This document shows positions 37,863 to 46,719 of a stretch of 64,000 nt of DNA, in pieces. Location: NCBI GenBank assembly GCA_900107575.1, contig FNQX01000010.1, positions 1-64,000 on the forward strand, written 5' to 3'. Within the stretch, counting starts at the first letter, position 1. Every line of letters starts with the position of its first letter. The stretch comes from Lachnospiraceae bacterium NK3A20 (lineage in GTDB: Bacteria; Bacillota; Clostridia; Lachnospirales; Lachnospiraceae). The notes beneath the pieces were generated by a model. It was not told the DNA's origin, did no database searches, and saw nothing but the letters and a program-made list of their open reading frames with translations. The translations under genes and the position numbers were made by a program.

Positions 37863-38504
37863 ATGATTATCGTTATGCTGGGCGCGCCCGGTGCAGGCAA
37901 GGGCACACAGGCTGCCATGATCTGTGACAAGTATGACATCCCTCACGTATCCACCGGTGACATTTTCAGAGCCAACATCAAGAACGGCACAGAGCTGGGC
38001 AAAAAGGCAAAGGCCTTCATGGATGAGGGCAAGCTCGTTCCCGATGAGCTGACCATCGAGCTGCTCTTAGATCGTGTATCTCAGGATGACTGCGCAAAGG
38101 GCTATGTCCTCGACGGCTTCCCGAGAACCATTCCGCAGGCAGAGGTTCTGACGAACGCTCTCGCAAAGGCGGGAGAGAAGGTAGACTTCGCGATCAACGT
38201 GGATGTTCCTGATGAGAATATCATCAAACGTATGAGCGGCAGGAGAAGCTGCCCCAAGTGCGGCGCTTCCTACCATGTAGAGTTCGTTCCGCCGAAGAAG
38301 GAAGGCATCTGCGATGTCTGCGGCAGTGAGCTCATCCAGCGCGAGGATGACAAGCCGGAGACAGTGAAGAACCGTCTGTCTGTTTACCACGATCAGACAC
38401 AGCCTCTCATCGAATATTACGAGAAGGCTGGTGCGTTACAGGCCGTCGATGGAACGAAGGACAAGGACGAAGTCTTCGCGGATATCGTGTCGATTCTGGG
38501 ATGA
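37863..38504 (+). CDS. adk: Adenylate kinase
   Basis: Converts AMP and ATP to two ADP. P-loop GAPGAGKGT at residues 7-15, [21 protein letters not shown], and a zinc-binding LID with CPKCGASYH and CDVCGSEL. 213 residues, the long-LID form. ATG at 37863 follows GAGGAG; the frame is open further upstream but only through repeat copy B. In most Clostridia map follows adk; here infA comes next. Confidence 0.97.
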   Translation: MIIVMLGAPGAGKGTQAAMICDKYDIPHVSTGDIFRANIKNGTELGKKAKAFMDEGKLVPDELTIELLLDRVSQDDCAKGYVLDGFPRTIPQAEVLTNALAKAGEKVDFAINVDVPDENIIKRMSGRRSCPKCGASYHVEFVPPKKEGICDVCGSELIQREDDKPETVKNRLSVYHDQTQPLIEYYEKAGALQAVDGTKDKDEVFADIVSILG

Positions 38505-38551
38505 GTCCGTTGCTTTACCGGTATCAGTTAGATTGAAAGGAATCTTGGTTT

Positions 38552-38770
38552 ATGTCAAAAGCAGATGTAATTGAACTGGAAGGAGTCGTAGTAGAGAAGC
38601 TTCCCAACACGATGTTCCGTGTCAAGCTCGAGAATGGAGCCATCATCCTTGCCCATATCAGCGGCAAGCTCAGACAGAACTTCATCCGTATTCTTCCCGG
38701 CGATAAGGTTACACTGGAGATGTCCACCTACGATCTGACCAAGGGCAGGATCGTCTGGAGAGACAAATAA
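38552..38770 (+). CDS. infA: Translation initiation factor IF-1
   Basis: A 72-residue OB-fold protein that binds the 30S A site. It contains [40 protein letters not shown] and GRIVWRDK, full length and canonical. Start behind GAAAGGAAT. 48 bases after adk; no map gene intervenes. Confidence 0.97.
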   Translation: MSKADVIELEGVVVEKLPNTMFRVKLENGAIILAHISGKLRQNFIRILPGDKVTLEMSTYDLTKGRIVWRDK

Positions 38771-38825
38771 GACAGGCGCGCAGGGCAGGCTTGGAACAGA
38801 ATTGTTAGAACTTTCTAAAAAAAGC

Positions 38826-38854
38826 TTGCCTCTAATAAATTGCCGTGATATGAT
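38826..38854 (+). promoter_or_regulatory. Promoter of the rpmJ-rplQ segment
   Basis: TTGCCT (38826-38831) and TATGAT (38849-38854), 17-base spacing, about 95 bases before rpmJ. It would give the alpha-operon genes a start point separate from the S10 promoter. Confidence 0.62.
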
Positions 38855-38865
38855 ATTACGGCTAG

Positions 38866-38939
38866 TGAGAAAACGCAGGGGGAACTTTGCGCTTTCTCAT
38901 GTGTGCGTGTAAATATAGTTTCATCTCATGAGAAAGGAG
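38866..38939 (+). promoter_or_regulatory. Two-state hairpin leader that can hide the rpmJ ribosome binding site
   Basis: Segment 1 TGAGAAAACGCA (38866-38877) pairs with segment 2 TGCGCTTTCTCA (38888-38899), 7 and 4 bp around one mismatch. Segment 2 as CTTTCTCATG (38892-38901) is also perfectly complementary over 10 bp to segment 3 CATGAGAAAG (38927-38936), which overlaps the AGAAAGGAG ribosome binding site. The two helices exclude each other. The ligand, if any, is unknown; S4 is one candidate from known alpha-operon control. Confidence 0.6.
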
Positions 38940-38947
38940 AGTGCAAC

Positions 38948-39061
38948 GTGAAAGTTAGAGCATCCGTGAAGCCTATGTGCGAGAAGTGCAGAGTTGTTAA
39001 GCGCAAGGGCGTGATCCGGATTATCTGCGAGAATCCGAAGCATAAGCAGAGACAGGGTTGA
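38948..39061 (+). CDS. rpmJ: 50S ribosomal protein L36
   Basis: A 37-residue zinc protein of the 50S subunit. It uses a GTG start behind [30 protein letters not shown], then [17 protein letters not shown]. Zinc ligands C11, C14, C27 and H32 are all present. First gene after the promoter at 38826; the infA-rpmJ-rpsM order is standard. Confidence 0.95.
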   Translation: MKVRASVKPMCEKCRVVKRKGVIRIICENPKHKQRQG

Positions 39062-39373
39062 GTCATTTCGGCCATGGCAGACACTTTGATCTTATGATCT
39101 TCTTATGATCTTAGGAGGGAGTGCTGCAAGGCGATTTGATACCCTGCGCATTCAGCAAAGGACCCGGACAGTGTCTGTCCCTGTTTCCGAACTGATCCAA
39201 TTCGCAGCGGAAAGGCCGGATATCCGTAATCTTCCGGCTGGGCGAGCGAAATAATACTGCCGCTGGCACCGTGCTGCCGCGCGTAAGTTGTTACTTCTGA
39301 TACTGCATTTGCAGAATTTTGGAAGGTCGCCCCAATCAAATGAAAACATTAATTAATTTAAGGAGAAATTGAA
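39062..39373 (+). promoter_or_regulatory. 312-base structured gap between rpmJ and rpsM
   Basis: No open frame with a ribosome binding site. It has a short repeated run (TTATGATCTT twice near 39090-39110), a perfect GGACAG/CTGTCC hairpin (39166-39171 with 39175-39180) and a GCCGGA/TCCGGC pair around 39210-39240. It may be an S4-type or other ribosomal-protein target, but no class was recognised. The gap ends with AAGGAG before rpsM. Confidence 0.4.
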
Positions 39374-39742
39374 ATGGCTCGTATTTCAGGTGTTGATTTA
39401 CCCAGAGACAAGCGCGTGGAGATCGGCCTTACTGCTATTTATGGCATTGGTCGTACATCCGCAGATAAGATTCTCAAAGCTACAGGAGTTAATCCTGACA
39501 CTCGTTGCAGAGATCTGACAGACGATGAAGTCAGAAAGCTCGCTGATGAGATCGCAGCTAACTACATGGTAGAAGGTGACCTTCGCCGTGACACTGCGAT
39601 GAACATCAAGACCCTGACCGAGATCGGCTGCTATAGAGGCGTTCGCCACAGAAGAGGCCTGCCTGTTCGCGGTCAGCATACGAAGAACAATGCCCGCACG
39701 CGTAAGGGCCCTCGCAAGACCATTGCGAACAAGAAGCAGTAA
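39374..39742 (+). CDS. rpsM: 30S ribosomal protein S13
   Basis: S13 contacts tRNA and S19 in the 30S head. The 122 residues are [20 protein letters not shown] at the start and [20 protein letters not shown] near the end, plus the H2TH motif [13 protein letters not shown]. Repeat copy C starts four bases after its stop. Confidence 0.98.
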   Translation: MARISGVDLPRDKRVEIGLTAIYGIGRTSADKILKATGVNPDTRCRDLTDDEVRKLADEIAANYMVEGDLRRDTAMNIKTLTEIGCYRGVRHRRGLPVRGQHTKNNARTRKGPRKTIANKKQ

Positions 39743-39745
39743 TAT

Positions 39746-39897
39746 GTAACTATTCAGCACAGCGAAATTTATGAACAGACAGCCGAGTTTACGCGGCTGG
39801 ATGCGATGTAAATTGAGCTGGGGCCAACGCGCGCAGCGCGTCGGAAGGAACGCAGCGAGAAAATCGAAGATTTTCGAGATGGGTTCTGAATAGGTAC
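39746..39897 (+). repeat. Dispersed structured repeat, copy C
   Basis: Ends GTAACTATTCAG (39746-39757) and CTGAATAGGTAC (39886-39897) match inverted over 11 of 12 bases. It keeps the CAGCCG/CGGCTG hairpin, an outer AATTT/AAATT-type stem, CGCGCAGCGCG and GAAAATC/GATTTTC, but has lost the CCCC/GGGG hairpin, making it 152 bases. It sits between rpsM and rpsK, within the alpha operon. Confidence 0.85.
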
Positions 39898-39988
39898 AGA
39901 TTAACTTAGTCACGGCTGAGAATTTCGGCCGGTTACCGGGGACACTGTGTGTCCGCATGGTATGTAGATTTCAGAGAGAGGTTTATTC

Positions 39989-40378
39989 ATGGCAGCAAAG
40001 AGCAATTCCAAAGGAAAGAAAGTAAGGAAGAATGTTGAGAAGGGCCAGGCTCATATCCAGGCTTCCTTCAATAACACGATCGTTACCCTGACCGATACCC
40101 AGGGCAACACCCTGAGCTGGGCAAGTGCCGGCGGACTCGGATTCAAGGGATCCAGAAAGTCCACTCCTTACGCGGCACAGACAGCAGCAGAGACAGCGAC
40201 CAAGGCAGCGATGCTCCACGGTCTGAAGACTGTCGATGTATTCGTCAAGGGACCCGGATCAGGAAGAGAAGCAGCGATCCGCGCACTGAACGCGAACGGT
40301 CTGCAGGTTCTCTCCATCACGGATGTGACACCCGTTCCTCACAACGGATGCCGCCCGCCCAAGAGAAGAAGAGTATAG
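39989..40378 (+). CDS. rpsK: 30S ribosomal protein S11
   Basis: A platform protein of the 30S subunit, 129 residues. It shows [38 protein letters not shown] and [17 protein letters not shown], canonical. Start behind AGAGAGAGG. The 246-base gap from rpsM is mostly repeat copy C. Confidence 0.98.
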   Translation: MAAKSNSKGKKVRKNVEKGQAHIQASFNNTIVTLTDTQGNTLSWASAGGLGFKGSRKSTPYAAQTAAETATKAAMLHGLKTVDVFVKGPGSGREAAIRALNANGLQVLSITDVTPVPHNGCRPPKRRRV

Positions 40379-40510
40379 TAGTTTATTTGTAGCCGTTGGA
40401 TGAAGGGACAGAAGAGGCTTACAATGGCCTTCTCTGTTCTGTAAACAACTAACACCGCTGCAGTATGCAGCGTGCAGACAGGAATCTTTGATTCCACGAA
40501 AGGAGCCACA

Positions 40511-41104
40511 ATGGCAGTAGATAAGACACCCGTCCTGAAGAGATGCAGATCCCTGGATCTTGATCCGACCTTCCTGGGGTATGACAAGAAGTCCAGAAGA
40601 ACTCTGACCAGAAGGAGCAGAAAGCTCTCTGAGTACGGCACACAGCTTCGTGAGAAGCAGAAAGCAAAATTCATTTACGGCGTTCTGGAGAAGCCCTTCC
40701 GTAACTATTACGAGAAGGCTGACAGAATGAAGGGAATGACCGGTGAGAACCTCATGGTCATGCTCGAGTCCCGTCTGGACAACGTTGTATACCGTATGGG
40801 CTTTGCCAGAACCAGAAGAGAGGCACGTCAGGTCGTTGACCACAAGCACATCCTCGTGAACGGCAAGTGCATCAACCTTCCTTCCTATGCTGTGAAGGCA
40901 GGCGATGTCATCGAGGTCAAGGAGAATTCCAAGACCATGCAGAGATTCAAGGACATCGCTGAGGTCACCGGCGCAAGACTCACTCCTGAGTGGGTAGACG
41001 TTGACAAGGAGAACTTCAAAGGCACAGTCAGCACACTTCCTAAGAGAGAGCAGATCGACGTTCCCGTTGATGAGATGGCTATCGTCGAGTTGTATTCCAA
41101 GTAA
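40511..41104 (+). CDS. rpsD: 30S ribosomal protein S4
   Basis: S4 nucleates 30S assembly and represses its own mRNA in several bacteria. ATG at 40511 follows AAAGGAG; an upstream in-frame start lacks a site. The 197 residues show the S4 domain RREARQVVDHKHILVNGKCI and the C-terminal VDEMAIVELYSK. The N-terminus begins AVDKTPVLKRCRSLDLDPTF, the short Clostridial type. The 132-base leader has a hairpin near 40402-40440 (ACAGAAGAGGC with GCCTTCTCTGT, two mismatches). Confidence 0.97.
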   Translation: MAVDKTPVLKRCRSLDLDPTFLGYDKKSRRTLTRRSRKLSEYGTQLREKQKAKFIYGVLEKPFRNYYEKADRMKGMTGENLMVMLESRLDNVVYRMGFARTRREARQVVDHKHILVNGKCINLPSYAVKAGDVIEVKENSKTMQRFKDIAEVTGARLTPEWVDVDKENFKGTVSTLPKREQIDVPVDEMAIVELYSK

Positions 41105-41219
41105 GCCATAAGTAATGCGTATGCGCATGCAGGCTGTGGAAGTCACAATACGGCCTGCGTGCTGTTATTTTGCACCTGGTAACAGAGAATACATGCAACC
41201 ACAACAAGGAGGTATACGC

Positions 41220-42194
41220 GTGTTTGATTTTGAAAGACCCAGTATAGAGGTCGCTGAGATCTCCGATGATAATAAGATTGGCAGATTTGTAGTACAGCCG
41301 CTCGAGAGAGGTTATGGCATCACGCTCGGAAATTCTCTGAGAAGAATCATGCTGTCCTCCCTTCCCGGAGCTGCAGTCAGCCAGATCAAAATCGATGGCG
41401 TTCAGCATGAATTCAGCACAATCCCTGGTGTTAAGGAAGACGTTCCCGAGATCGTCATGAACATCAAGAGCCTCGCGATTCTCAACAAGAGCGAGACCAA
41501 TGAGCCCAAGACCGCGTACATCGAGTACGAGGGCGAAGGCGTCGTTCATGCCAGCGATATCCAGGCAGATCAGGATATCGAGATCATCAATAAGGATCAG
41601 GTTATCGCTACTCTTTCCGGTAAGAAGACGAAGCTTTTCATTGAGCTCACGATCACAAAGGGAAGAGGCTATGTAGCAGCTGACAAGAACAAGGATCAGG
41701 ATACAAAGATCGGCGTTATCCCTGTTGATTCTATCTATACACCTGTACAGAGAGTCAATGTTACCGTTGAGAATACCCGTGTAGGTCAGCAGACCGATTT
41801 CGACAAGCTGACTCTCGCGGTGACAACGAACGGCACAATGGCTCCTGACGAAGCAGTCAGCCTTGCGGCTAAGGTTCTCTCCGAGCACCTGTCTGTTTTC
41901 ATTGATCTTTCCGACAATGCGAAAAAGACAGAAGTGATGGCAGAGCCTGTTGACGACAAGACAGATCAGGTAAGAGAAATGAGCATTGATGAGCTGGAGC
42001 TCTCGGTTCGTTCCTACAACTGCCTGAAGAGAGCAGGAATCAATACTGTCGCGGAACTCTGCGACAAGACTCCTGACGAAATGATGAAGGTCAGAAACCT
42101 TGGCAAGAAGTCTCTCGATGAGGTTCTGGAGAAGCTCAAAGAGTTAGGCCTCAAGCTCAACACAGGCAATTCTGACGTGGTGGATGAACAGTAA
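41220..42194 (+). CDS. rpoA: DNA-directed RNA polymerase subunit alpha
   Basis: The start is GTG at 41220 with AAGGAGG at 41207-41213; the frame is open further upstream but without such a site. The 324-residue protein has the N-terminal dimer domain ([33 protein letters not shown]) and the C-terminal domain ([38 protein letters not shown]) that contacts UP elements and activators. It follows rpsD by 115 bases. Confidence 0.98.
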   Translation: MFDFERPSIEVAEISDDNKIGRFVVQPLERGYGITLGNSLRRIMLSSLPGAAVSQIKIDGVQHEFSTIPGVKEDVPEIVMNIKSLAILNKSETNEPKTAYIEYEGEGVVHASDIQADQDIEIINKDQVIATLSGKKTKLFIELTITKGRGYVAADKNKDQDTKIGVIPVDSIYTPVQRVNVTVENTRVGQQTDFDKLTLAVTTNGTMAPDEAVSLAAKVLSEHLSVFIDLSDNAKKTEVMAEPVDDKTDQVREMSIDELELSVRSYNCLKRAGINTVAELCDKTPDEMMKVRNLGKKSLDEVLEKLKELGLKLNTGNSDVVDEQ

Positions 42195-42326
42195 TTCTCA
42201 CCACAGAACACGTACATTTCCCCGCCGATAAATCCCGAGAGGTACGGCAGGGCATGGCATATCAGCTGACACGTACAGGTAAAGCCACAGGTGCTGTACG
42301 CGCCACCAGAATAAGGAGAAATCACA

Positions 42327-42863
42327 ATGGCTGAATACAGAAAATTAGGCAAGAAAACAAAGCTCAGAAAAGCGCTGCTGCGTTCTCAGGTAACACAGCT
42401 GATCTACAAGGGCAAGATCGTAACTACCGAGGCGAGAGCCAAGGAAGTTCAGAAGATCGTTGAGCCCCTCATCGCACTCGCTGCGAAGGAGAAGGATAAC
42501 TTCGAGGAAGTTACCGTTCAGGCTAAGGTTGCCCGCAAGGACAAGGACGGCAAGCGTGTGAAGGAAGTGCAGGACGGCAAGAAGGTTACCGTTTATGACA
42601 CCGTTGAGAAGAAGATCACGAAGGATGCTCCTTCCCGTCTGCACGCAAGACGTCAGATGCTCAAGGTTTTCTATCCTGTAGTCGAGGTTCCCGCTAAGGG
42701 CGCCGGCCGCAAGAAGGGAACGAAGGAAGTAGATCTCGTTGCCAGGATGTTCGATGAGTACGGCAAGAAGTACGCTGACCGCAAGGGCGGCTACACCAGA
42801 ATCGTCAAGATCGGACAGAGAAAAGGCGACGCAGCTCTGACTGTTGTTCTCGAGCTCGTTTAA
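42327..42863 (+). CDS. rplQ: 50S ribosomal protein L17 with internal insertion
   Basis: L17 sits near the tunnel exit. Canonical blocks are YRKLGKKTKLRKALLRSQVT, TTEARAKEVQKIVEPLIALA, SRLHARRQ and KGGYTRIVKIGQRKGDAA. At 178 residues it is about 55 longer than the common form, because a lysine-rich stretch (about residues 53-102) is inserted between the second and third blocks. Last gene of the supercluster; a strong terminator follows. The 132-base gap before it has a CGTACAG/CTGTACG hairpin (42272-42300). Confidence 0.97.
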   Translation: MAEYRKLGKKTKLRKALLRSQVTQLIYKGKIVTTEARAKEVQKIVEPLIALAAKEKDNFEEVTVQAKVARKDKDGKRVKEVQDGKKVTVYDTVEKKITKDAPSRLHARRQMLKVFYPVVEVPAKGAGRKKGTKEVDLVARMFDEYGKKYADRKGGYTRIVKIGQRKGDAALTVVLELV

Positions 42864-42899
42864 TCTGATCGCCAATTGATCGGACGGACAGATAGTGAT

Positions 42900-42931
42900 A
42901 AGGCTTCCGGAATCATTCCGGAGGCCTTTTG
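42900..42931 (+). terminator. Rho-independent terminator after rplQ
   Basis: AAGGCTTCCGGAAT (42900-42913) pairs with ATTCCGGAGGCCTT (42915-42928), then TTTTG. It ends the S10-spc-alpha supercluster. The ecfA1 gene starts only 20 bases later, so some read-through or a promoter inside rplQ is likely. Confidence 0.88.
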
Positions 42932-42950
42932 TTGAATCTTAGAGGTGGCC

Positions 42951-43835
42951 ATGGGGATTATTCAAACCCTGAATCTGATACACGACTACATTACGAGAGA
43001 TGAGGAAGGCAACGAGGTCGGCACAGTGCGTGCCCTGGACGATGTCTCCCTCGATGTCGAGCCGGGCCAGTTCATCGCTGTTCTGGGACACAACGGCTCC
43101 GGGAAGTCGACCCTCGCGAAACACCTGAACGCCCTGCTGTACCCTTCCGGAGGCACCGTCATCGTCGACGGAATGAATACGCAGGATGACGACAAGCTGT
43201 GGAACATCCGCCAGGAAGCTGGTATGATCTTCCAGAACCCGGACAATCAGATCATCGGCCAGGTGGTGGAAGAGGACGTCGGCTTCGGCCCCGAGAACAT
43301 GGGCGTTCCGACGAAAGAAATCTGGGAGAGAGTCGAAGAGTCGCTGAAGACAGTCGGCATGTGGGAATACCGCAAAAAGTCTCCGAACCACCTCTCCGGC
43401 GGACAGAAGCAGCGCGTCTCCATCGCCGGCGTCATCGCGATGCACCCCAAGTGCATCATCATGGATGAGCCTACGGCGATGCTGGACCCGTCCGGCAGGC
43501 GGGAAGTCATCCGTGCCGCGCGGGCGCTGAACGACGTCGAGAAGATCACGATCATACTGATCACCCACCACATGGAGGAGGCAATCTACGCCGACCATGT
43601 TTTCGTTATGGACGAAGGGAAGATCGCGCTCCAGGGGACGCCGCGGGAAGTGTTCTCCGAGGTGGAGAAGATGCAGGCACTGCATCTGGATGTGCCGGCC
43701 GTGACCATGGTGGCGCACGAGCTGCGCAAGGCCGGCGTAGACATTCCGGCAGGCATCCTCACGAAAGAGGAACTCGGTGCGGCTCTGGAACTCGTGCCGT
43801 CCGTCGCGTCGATGCAGTCCGGTAAGATCAGCTGA
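42951..43835 (+). CDS. ecfA1: ECF transporter ATP-binding subunit EcfA1
   Basis: One of two ATPases of the energy-coupling module shared by vitamin and metal S-components. The 294-residue protein has Walker A GHNGSGKST (residues 46-54), the signature LSGGQKQR and Walker B IIMDEPTAMLD. ATG at 42951 follows AGAGGTGG; GTG at 42945 is in frame but too close. It forms an operon with ecfA2 and ecfT, downstream of rplQ as in most Firmicutes. Confidence 0.96.
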   Translation: MGIIQTLNLIHDYITRDEEGNEVGTVRALDDVSLDVEPGQFIAVLGHNGSGKSTLAKHLNALLYPSGGTVIVDGMNTQDDDKLWNIRQEAGMIFQNPDNQIIGQVVEEDVGFGPENMGVPTKEIWERVEESLKTVGMWEYRKKSPNHLSGGQKQRVSIAGVIAMHPKCIIMDEPTAMLDPSGRREVIRAARALNDVEKITIILITHHMEEAIYADHVFVMDEGKIALQGTPREVFSEVEKMQALHLDVPAVTMVAHELRKAGVDIPAGILTKEELGAALELVPSVASMQSGKIS

Positions 43836-43849
43836 CAGGAAGGGACAAC

Positions 43850-44707
43850 ATGGCATTATTCGTCGATGACATCACCTATGTCTATGAAAAGGGCACGGCG
43901 ATGTCGGTCAATGCACTGAATCATATCACCGTGGAGATTCCGGACGGCCAGTTCATCGGCCTCGTGGGCCACACGGGCTCCGGCAAGTCCACCTTCGTGC
44001 AGATGCTGAACGGGCTCCTCGCCCCGACAACCGGGCGGATCCTGTGGAACGGTCAGGACATCCACGAAGACGGCTTCGATAAAAAGCCCCTGCGGGCGGC
44101 TGTCGGTCTTGTTTTCCAGTATCCGGAGCACCAGCTCTTCGAAGCAGATGTTCTCTCGGATGTGAAGTTCGGTCCGCGCAATCTCGGGCTCTCCGAGGAG
44201 GAATGCGAGAAAAGGGCAGAGGAAGCGCTCCTGGCTACAGGACTGCCCAAAGAGTTCTGGAAGGCGTCGCCGTTCGACCTCTCGGGCGGACAGCAGAGAC
44301 GGGCCGCCATCGCGGGCGTTCTCGCCATGCACCCGGAGGTACTGATCCTCGATGAGCCGACCGCGGGTCTCGATCCGAAGGGACGCGATGAGATCCTCGA
44401 CATGGTCCGGGATATGAAGAACCACAGGAAGATGACCATCCTTCTCGTCTCGCACAGCATGGACGATGTGGCGAATTACGCCGACAGAATTCTGGTGATG
44501 AACGCGGGAGCGATCATGATGGACGGCACGCCCCGGGAGGTGTTCGAGCGATACCGGGAACTGGAGCCGATCGGCCTCTCCGCGCCGCAGACGGTGTATA
44601 TTCTGGAATATCTGAAGGAACACGGCCTGCCGGTTGCGACAGACCGGCTCACCGTAGATGAGGCGGCAGCAGAGATCTTAAGGGCGAGGAAGCAGCGGAA
44701 TGTTTAA
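43850..44707 (+). CDS. ecfA2: ECF transporter ATP-binding subunit EcfA2
   Basis: The second ATPase of the module, 285 residues, with Walker A GHTGSGKST, signature DLSGGQQRR and Walker B LILDEPTAGLDP. The Q-loop region is FQYPEHQLFEADVLSDVKFG, typical of EcfA2. It overlaps ecfT by 8 bases, so translation is coupled. Confidence 0.96.
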   Translation: MALFVDDITYVYEKGTAMSVNALNHITVEIPDGQFIGLVGHTGSGKSTFVQMLNGLLAPTTGRILWNGQDIHEDGFDKKPLRAAVGLVFQYPEHQLFEADVLSDVKFGPRNLGLSEEECEKRAEEALLATGLPKEFWKASPFDLSGGQQRRAAIAGVLAMHPEVLILDEPTAGLDPKGRDEILDMVRDMKNHRKMTILLVSHSMDDVANYADRILVMNAGAIMMDGTPREVFERYRELEPIGLSAPQTVYILEYLKEHGLPVATDRLTVDEAAAEILRARKQRNV

Positions 44708-45503
44708 GGAAGTTACCATAGGACAATACTATCAGACCGACTCCGTACTGCACCGGATGGATCCCAGGGTGAAGCTCATTGGCACCTTCGCCTACATCAT
44801 CTCCCTTTTCATCGTGAACAGCTTCGTGGGCTACGCCTTTGCGGCTGTTTTCCTCGCGGCGATGATCCTGCTCTCACGCGTGCCGTTTGGCTACATCGTG
44901 CGGGGCATGAAGGCGATCATGTTCCTCCTCATCATCACGGTGATCTTTAACCTGATCCTGACACCCGGCAGACCTTTGATACAGATCTGGAAGATCACGA
45001 TCACTTGGGAGGGCCTTTCCTTTGCCGTGAAAATGGCAGTCAGGCTGATCTTCCTCATCATCGGATCATCTCTCATGACCCTCACCACGACGCCGAACCA
45101 GCTCACCGATGCGTTGGAATCGGTCATGGGGCCTCTCGGCCGCATCCATGTGCCGGTGCATGAGATGGCGATGATGATGTCGATCGCTCTGCGTTTCATT
45201 CCGATCCTCATGGAGGAGACGGACAAGATCATGAAGGCGCAGATCGCAAGGGGCGCTGACTTCGAGAGCCGGAGCCTTATTAAGAAGATCAAGAGCATGG
45301 TGCCGCTCCTCGTGCCGCTGTTCATCTCCGCGTTCCGCAGGGCAAACGACCTCGCCATGGCAATGGAGGCAAGGTGCTACCGCGGCGGCGAGGGCAGGAC
45401 CAAGATGAAGCCTCTTGTCTATCGTGGCTCGGACATGGTGGCCTTCGCCATCCTGGCAGTGTATTTCGCGGCCTGCATTGCGCTGCGGGGCGCGGGATAT
45501 TGA
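44700..45503 (+). CDS. ecfT: ECF transporter transmembrane subunit EcfT
   Basis: The membrane scaffold that couples ATPases to S-components. The 267-residue protein has several hydrophobic helices and two coupling motifs, IARGADFESRS and MEARCYRGGEGRT, the ARG-type signatures. Starts inside the end of ecfA2. No S-component gene is adjacent, as expected for a shared module. Confidence 0.95.
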   Translation: MFKEVTIGQYYQTDSVLHRMDPRVKLIGTFAYIISLFIVNSFVGYAFAAVFLAAMILLSRVPFGYIVRGMKAIMFLLIITVIFNLILTPGRPLIQIWKITITWEGLSFAVKMAVRLIFLIIGSSLMTLTTTPNQLTDALESVMGPLGRIHVPVHEMAMMMSIALRFIPILMEETDKIMKAQIARGADFESRSLIKKIKSMVPLLVPLFISAFRRANDLAMAMEARCYRGGEGRTKMKPLVYRGSDMVAFAILAVYFAACIALRGAGY

Positions 45504-45629
45504 AAGAATAGTTTGAAAGGACTCGCTTCGCGAGAAATTGCTTCAGGTGTTTTCTCGTGTGGGGGGCGCCGTGAAATATGTGACATTGGTCATAGATACT
45601 GAAATTTGCAGAGGTCAGATAACAGAGAG

Positions 45630-46547
45630 ATGACAGAAGATAAATTTAGCGCGGCATCGCGCCGCATCATGCTCATCGTGGCGTATGACGGCACGAACTA
45701 CAGCGGCTTCGCCATGCAGAAGGATGCTTCTGTGCCGACGATTGAAGGCACACTGAATCTGGCACTCTGTGATCTGACGGGCGAGGAGATTCGCGTCATT
45801 GGCGCGAGCCGGACGGATGCCGGGGTGCATGCCCTGTGCAATTACGTGGTTTTCGATACGAAGAGCCGCATTCCAGCGGAGAAGTTCGCGGCGGCTGTCA
45901 ACGCACGGCTCCCGGAGGATATCCGCATCCGGCAGTCCAGAGAGGCTGACGCCTCTTTCCACCCAAGGAACGCAAAGGCAGAGAAAACTTACGAATACCA
46001 TATCTACAACGCGAGGATCGCGGATCCCGTGCGGGCAAGGTATTCGTACCACACCTATTTCCACCTGGATGTGGAGAAGATGCAAAAGGCTGCGGCGTAT
46101 CTTGTGGGGGAGCATGACTTTAAGAGCTTCTGTAACGTGGCAACGACGGCACAGACGAGCGTGCGTGAAGTGACGCAGATCACGATAACGGAAGAGAAGA
46201 TCCCCGTTCCGCGCATCATGTATTCCAAGAAAAATCAGCCTGCCGAACAGGATGAGGCGAGAGAGATCGTGATCCGCGTGAGCGGGAAAGGCTTCCTCTA
46301 CAACATGGTCCGCATCATCGCGGGCACGCTCATGGAGGTGGGACGGGGGCTACGGACACCGGAGCAGGCACAGGATATGCTGGATGCAAAAGACCGGCAG
46401 GCAGCAGGGCCGACCGCACCGGCAAATGGTCTGATCCTTGTGGACTACAGGCTGTTACAGCCCTTCCCCTCGCCGCGCAACGTTTCGTCGATAGATGAAG
46501 ATAGTCCTGTGAGGAGAGAGCCTGGATTGTCGGAAAATTGTGATTGA
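45630..46547 (+). CDS. truA: tRNA pseudouridine(38-40) synthase
   Basis: Makes pseudouridine at positions 38-40 of tRNA. The catalytic Asp63 lies in SRTDAGVHALCNYVVF; other blocks are IMLIVAYDGTNYSGFAMQ and FLYNMVRIIAGTLMEVG. ATG at 45630 gives 305 residues; TTG at 45606 is an alternative, and neither has a strong ribosome binding site. The position after ecfT is typical. An insertion of charged residues lies before the GKGFLYN block, and the C-terminal tail is longer than usual. Confidence 0.95.
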   Translation: MTEDKFSAASRRIMLIVAYDGTNYSGFAMQKDASVPTIEGTLNLALCDLTGEEIRVIGASRTDAGVHALCNYVVFDTKSRIPAEKFAAAVNARLPEDIRIRQSREADASFHPRNAKAEKTYEYHIYNARIADPVRARYSYHTYFHLDVEKMQKAAAYLVGEHDFKSFCNVATTAQTSVREVTQITITEEKIPVPRIMYSKKNQPAEQDEAREIVIRVSGKGFLYNMVRIIAGTLMEVGRGLRTPEQAQDMLDAKDRQAAGPTAPANGLILVDYRLLQPFPSPRNVSSIDEDSPVRREPGLSENCD

Positions 46548-46572
46548 CACCTGTCTTTTGTTTTTTTATAAT
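46544..46572 (+). promoter_or_regulatory. Consensus promoter of rplM-rpsI
   Basis: Perfect TTGACA (46544-46549) and perfect TATAAT (46567-46572) with 17-base spacing that contains a T-run. It overlaps the truA stop codon region. The best promoter match in the window. Confidence 0.92.
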
Positions 46573-46578
46573 GAAAAA

Positions 46579-46681
46579 CTGTGTGACGTGATGAGTGTTG
46601 CGCTAATTTCCTGTATGGAATGAGGCTAGCCAGACTCCCCGGTTTCGGTGAAAGACAGGCATTGCGGTGCGAATCACACAG
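46579..46681 (+). promoter_or_regulatory. Structured leader of rplM (L13-leader type)
   Basis: CTGTGTGA (46579-46586) is perfectly complementary to TCACACAG (46674-46681), closing a region with inner hairpins. It starts at the expected transcription start and ends about 25 bases before the rplM ribosome binding site. Position and size fit the Firmicute L13 leader class; the consensus was not checked by search. Confidence 0.6.
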
Positions 46682-46719
46682 GATACCGAAAATTCATATT
46701 ACTATTCCGGAGGCACTGA

